NCBI GenBank assembly: GCA_030635415.1
Contig: DAOVYW010000031.1
Span: 1 to 15,754 of the forward strand
Source of the DNA: Candidatus Firestoneibacteriota bacterium
GTDB lineage: Bacteria; Oederibacteriota; JAAXVQ01; JAUVAV01
DNA: 15,754 bases
Reading direction: 5' to 3'
The notes beneath the pieces were generated by a model. It did no database searches. It was not told the DNA's origin and worked only from the letters and a program-made list of their open reading frames with translations. Each line of letters opens with the position of its first letter. Within the stretch, counting starts at the first letter, position 1. A program made the position numbers and the translations under genes. Shown here piece after piece: positions 13,034 through 15,754 of the stretch.

Positions 13034-13491
13034 GCGATACTGCGGGATCCCATCCAAGACCTTCCTGGGACTGCTATTTCATGGAAATTACCAAGTTGGT
13101 GGCTAAACGCTCGACCTGCCTTCGCCGGGCCGTGGGTGCGATATTAGTTAAGGACAAGCGGGTTATGGCCACGGGTTATAACGGGGTCCCGCGGGGCTTA
13201 AAGCACTGCGATGAAACCGGCTGTCTCAGGGCCAAAATGAATACTCCTTCCGGAGAGCGTCATGAAATCTGCCGCGGCCTGCACGCCGAGCAAAATGCCA
13301 TCATCCAGGCCGCGGTTTACGGTATTTCTATTGAAGGCGCGGTGATGTACTGCACTACGCAGCCTTGCGTGATCTGCTCGAAGATGTTGATCAACGCCGG
13401 GGTTAAAACTATCAAGTTCGAGGGGGACTATCCGGATGAGTTGTCAGTTTCCCTGCTGGAAGAAGCCGGCATTGAACTGATAAAGTTCTAA
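13030..13491 (+). CDS. dCMP deaminase, ComEB family
   Basis: The 153-residue protein is a zinc-dependent deoxycytidylate deaminase producing dUMP for thymidylate synthesis. Motifs: RPSWDCYFM, STCLRRAVGAILVKD, ATGYNGVPRG, CRGLHAEQNAIIQAA with zinc ligand H85 and catalytic E87, and TTQPCVICSKMLINAG with zinc ligands C113 and C116. ATG 13030 gives an ATGA overlap with the glyA stop; a TTG 30 nt upstream would only add residues from the glyA reading. GGAG sits very close (2 nt spacing), so coupling is likely. In Clostridia this gene (comEB) holds the same place between the glyA/upp region and tagO; an upp gene is absent here. Confidence 0.93.
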   Translation: MSDTAGSHPRPSWDCYFMEITKLVAKRSTCLRRAVGAILVKDKRVMATGYNGVPRGLKHCDETGCLRAKMNTPSGERHEICRGLHAEQNAIIQAAVYGISIEGAVMYCTTQPCVICSKMLINAGVKTIKFEGDYPDELSVSLLEEAGIELIKF

Positions 13492-13506
13492 TCCGGGAGC
13501 ATGCCC

Positions 13507-14517
13507 ATGCTTACGAACCTGACGGCTTTTACAGCGGCTGGAATAACGGCTTTTTTTATTACCCCCTTGATAGCCCGTTTGGCAAAACACTTTAAGGTGG
13601 TCGATAAACCGGACCGGCGGCGGAAACGTCACCGTCGCCTGGTGCCGCTTTGGGGTGGACTCGCGATTTTTCCAGCCCTGGCAACAGGCGTGGCGGCATC
13701 CCTTTATTTCACTTCTGACGGAAAATCCATACTGGCTTATTATAACGGCTGGTTTGCCAGGGGACTTCCCTGGCTGGCGGCCGCGGGAGCATGGCTGACC
13801 ATTGTCGGCCTCTACGATGACAAAACCCCTCTCCCGCCTAAAGTTAAAATGGCGGTCCAACTGACAGCTGCTTTGCTGGTGGTTATAGCGGGTTATCATT
13901 GGGAAAGTGTAAGCATGCCTTTTACGGGACGGGTTTGCCTGATCTGGATGGGAGCGGGAAGCCTGTTCGCAATTCTCTGGCTGACATTCATGATGAATGC
14001 TTTTAATTTTATTGACGGCCTGGACGGGCTCGCTTCCGGGCAAGCCGTGATTGCCGGCCTGGGCTTGTGCCTGGGGGCTTGGCTGTTGGGCGGTCATAGT
14101 ATAGAATTAATTACCCGGCATCAGTGCGGGATGGCTTCGCTCCTGGCCGCTGCGACGGCCGGCGCGGGATTGGGTTTTTGGCGATATAACCGGTGGCCGG
14201 CGAAAATCTTTCTGGGAGACGCCGGGTCAACGCTGCTGGGCTTTAGTCTGAGTCTGTCTGTATTGATGGCCACTGGGCGGGCGACCACGGCCGGGGTTTT
14301 TCTTTTTCCGCTGCTGGTTTTGGGATGGCCGATCATGGACGCCTTGCTGGCAATGCTCCGGCGGATGCGCCGGGGAGAGCCGATCTCCAAGCCGGACTAC
14401 GGCCATTTACATCACCGCCTGCTGCAATCGGGTTTCACTAATACGTCGGCCGTTGCTTTGGTTCATATTTTAACCGCCATCCTGGTCATGGCGGGTTTAC
14501 TGATGGCTTGGTTGTGA
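13507..14517 (+). CDS. Undecaprenyl-phosphate GlcNAc-1-phosphate transferase, WecA/TagO family
   Basis: This 336-residue multi-pass inner-membrane protein belongs to the PNPT family with MraY. It should transfer a UDP-linked amino-sugar phosphate, most likely GlcNAc-1-P, to undecaprenyl phosphate and so begin a surface polymer or O-antigen. Motifs: GLYDDK (D104-D105), NAFNFIDGLDGLASG (N164, D170, D173), FLGDAGSTLLGF (D238) and PDYGHLHHRLL (H300, H302, H303, R304). About ten hydrophobic segments are visible. ATG 13507 is preferred over 13501 because GGGAG (13495-13499) then has a normal 7-nt spacing. The adjacent 2-epimerase supports GlcNAc/ManNAc chemistry, but the exact sugar cannot be told from sequence. 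Confidence 0.93.
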   Translation: MLTNLTAFTAAGITAFFITPLIARLAKHFKVVDKPDRRRKRHRRLVPLWGGLAIFPALATGVAASLYFTSDGKSILAYYNGWFARGLPWLAAAGAWLTIVGLYDDKTPLPPKVKMAVQLTAALLVVIAGYHWESVSMPFTGRVCLIWMGAGSLFAILWLTFMMNAFNFIDGLDGLASGQAVIAGLGLCLGAWLLGGHSIELITRHQCGMASLLAAATAGAGLGFWRYNRWPAKIFLGDAGSTLLGFSLSLSVLMATGRATTAGVFLFPLLVLGWPIMDALLAMLRRMRRGEPISKPDYGHLHHRLLQSGFTNTSAVALVHILTAILVMAGLLMAWL

Positions 14518-15668
14518 TATCCGCAAAGCCCATCCGGGTGCTAATGGTTTTTGGAACCCGGCCGGAAGCTATTAAAATGGCGCCGGTGATCAAACGTCTC
14601 AAGACCGAGCCTAAGACCTTTAGGACGATAGTGGCGGTTACGGCGCAGCATCGCGAAATGCTGGATCAAGTACTGCAGGCCCTGCAGATTATTCCGGATA
14701 TAGATTTGGGATTAATGCGGCCCGGGCAGACTTTGGCCGGTTTAACCGCGCAAGCTTTGTCCCGGCTGGAAGGTATAGTGAAGCGGGTAAAACCGGATCT
14801 GGTAATGGTTCAGGGAGATACCTCGACCACCTTGGCCGGGGCGCTGGCGGCATTTTATCAGAGAGTGGCAGTAGGACATATTGAAGCCGGATTACGGAGT
14901 TTTGATCCGGCCAATCCCTTTCCCGAAGAAGCTAATCGACGGATGGTCAGTATGATCGCGGATTGGCATTTCGCCGCGACCCGCAGAGCCGGTCAAAATT
15001 TATTGAACGAGGGCATTCGCAAGGAACGTATTTTCGTGACCGGGAATCCGGTGGTGGATGTCATGCAGGAAGCATGCGATCCGGACTTTGAAATAAGGGA
15101 TTACCTAAGACTTGATCCGGCACTCGCGTCATATATAGTGATTACGGCGCATCGCCGGGAGAGTTTCGGCCGGCCCCTGAGGGAGATTTGCCGCGCGGTG
15201 GCTGAGTTGGCAAAAAAAAATCCGGCCATGGGGTTTATTTTTTCCATTCACCGGAATCCCATGGTACACCGTACGGTTCACGAGATTTTACGACGAATTC
15301 CGAAAAACCTGTATTTAGTTGCACCCCTGTCCTACGAAGTATTTATTAATATTTTGGCGCGTTCCCGGTTGGCCTTAACGGATTCCGGGGGCATCCAGGA
15401 AGAGGCGTCGGCCCTGGGAGTTAAAACCCTTATCCTGCGCCGGGTTACCGAGCGGCCCGAAGCCCTGGAAGCCGGCGCTCGATTGGTTCCCCTTAGCCGG
15501 AAAGCCATTGTCGACGCGGTATCAAAAGAGCTTAGAACACCCCTTAAAAAAGGGAGGCGGTTTCTTTGTCCCTTTGGAGATGGACACGCAGCGGAAAGGA
15601 TTGCCCAGGCCGTGGCCTGGGCGTGGGGACGAAGGAGTAACCGGCCCCGGCCGTTTGTGCCGCGTTAA
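14514..15668 (+). CDS. wecB: UDP-N-acetylglucosamine 2-epimerase (non-hydrolysing)
   Basis: WecB/MnaA interconverts UDP-GlcNAc and UDP-ManNAc in the cytoplasm. The 384 residues fit the family. Motifs: FGTRPEAIKMAPV, VTAQHREMLDQVL, VQGDTSTTLAG (D102), GHIEAGLRS (E124), PFPEEANRR (E138-E139), TGNPVVDV, TAHRRES (H213), LTDSGGIQEEA and TERPEAL. The active-site Asp, Glu and His positions known for the family are all kept. GTG 14514 forms a GTGA overlap with the upstream stop, as at other junctions; an in-frame TTG at 14508 is a weaker choice. The product would feed ManNAc-containing polymers begun by the preceding transferase. No polymerase or ManNAc transferase is seen in the window. Confidence 0.95.
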   Translation: MISAKPIRVLMVFGTRPEAIKMAPVIKRLKTEPKTFRTIVAVTAQHREMLDQVLQALQIIPDIDLGLMRPGQTLAGLTAQALSRLEGIVKRVKPDLVMVQGDTSTTLAGALAAFYQRVAVGHIEAGLRSFDPANPFPEEANRRMVSMIADWHFAATRRAGQNLLNEGIRKERIFVTGNPVVDVMQEACDPDFEIRDYLRLDPALASYIVITAHRRESFGRPLREICRAVAELAKKNPAMGFIFSIHRNPMVHRTVHEILRRIPKNLYLVAPLSYEVFINILARSRLALTDSGGIQEEASALGVKTLILRRVTERPEALEAGARLVPLSRKAIVDAVSKELRTPLKKGRRFLCPFGDGHAAERIAQAVAWAWGRRSNRPRPFVPR

Positions 15669-15730
15669 GCTATAACAAACAGCAACAAAGATAGAGGTGG
15701 TGTCCCTAGGGCCCGAGGAGAGGGAAAAGG

Positions 15731-15754
15731 GTGAATGGGCAATGTGTTGTGAGA
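15731..15754 (+). CDS. Possible start of a further gene at the right edge
   Basis: After 62 nt of non-coding sequence, GAGGAGAGGGAAAAGG is followed by GTG 15731, open to the edge (eight codons). ATG 15734 in another frame stops at once, and ATG 15743 is also open for its few codons, so the start is uncertain. In Clostridia the wecB position is often followed by ATP-synthase genes, but eight codons do not allow recognition. No terminator is visible in 15669-15730. Confidence 0.25.

Noticed and set aside
13444..14097. A 217-codon minus-strand open frame across the WecA-like gene.
   Set aside because: It is antisense to a gene with clear catalytic motifs and has no recognisable domain.

Overview
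The window (15,754 bp, roughly 45-50% GC by eye) looks like a chromosomal piece from an uncultivated bacterium with an outer membrane. That inference rests on a PorV/PorQ-like beta-barrel protein, a TolB-plus-OmpA-like lipoprotein, secreted proteins with Thr/Pro-rich linkers and a FlgD-type Ig domain, and several dispersed palindromic repeats of the kind common in candidate-phylum genomes. The biosynthetic block at the right end has a gene order (ywlE-rpiB-glyA-comEB-tagO/wecA-mnaA/wecB) familiar from Clostridia. I cannot name the phylum from sequence alone.

Layout. (1) 1-558, minus: a truncated gene for a secreted protein, with its own promoter. (2) 811-1380, plus: queH, the last step of queuosine synthesis. 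(3) 1376-1917: no gene, but a stack of palindromic mobile-element-like repeats. One abuts the queH stop codon; three others are nested inside one another. (4) 2028-5515, plus: two translationally coupled envelope genes behind a strong promoter. The first encodes a secreted protein with a FlgD-like C-terminal domain; the second a PorV/PorQ-like barrel fused to TPR helices and a (KAAAR)12 tract. (5) 5516-5835: no gene, three repeat remnants. (6) 5836-7566, minus: a lipoprotein joining a TolB-like propeller, an acidic repeat and an OmpA-like domain. (7) 7567-7978: a divergent intergenic region whose two promoters share a 15-bp -35 block. (8) 7979-15668, plus: eight genes, almost all overlapping, probably one transcript. 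These are an HD-GYP protein with a degenerate active site, a class III adenylate cyclase, a low-molecular-weight phosphatase, RpiB, GlyA, dCMP deaminase, a WecA/TagO-type glycosyl-phosphate transferase and UDP-GlcNAc 2-epimerase. A further gene may begin at the right edge.

How the genes may work together. The first two genes of the long operon carry related periplasmic sensor modules but different outputs: a probably non-catalytic HD-GYP and an apparently intact cAMP cyclase. They look like a paired signalling unit placed upstream of nucleotide/one-carbon enzymes (RpiB, GlyA, dCMP deaminase) and the first steps of undecaprenyl-linked surface-polymer synthesis (WecA, WecB). The envelope genes in the middle are unusual in that three neighbours each carry a different in-frame minisatellite (45/51 bp, 15 bp and 24 bp). 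One encodes a strongly basic and one a strongly acidic tract, in two convergent neighbours that should both face the periplasm.

I saw no tRNA, rRNA, CRISPR array, complete insertion sequence or phage gene. The strongest candidates for something undescribed are the degenerate HD-GYP/cyclase pair, the TolB-OmpA fusion lipoprotein, the FlgD-domain/PorV-like pair, and the nested palindromes.
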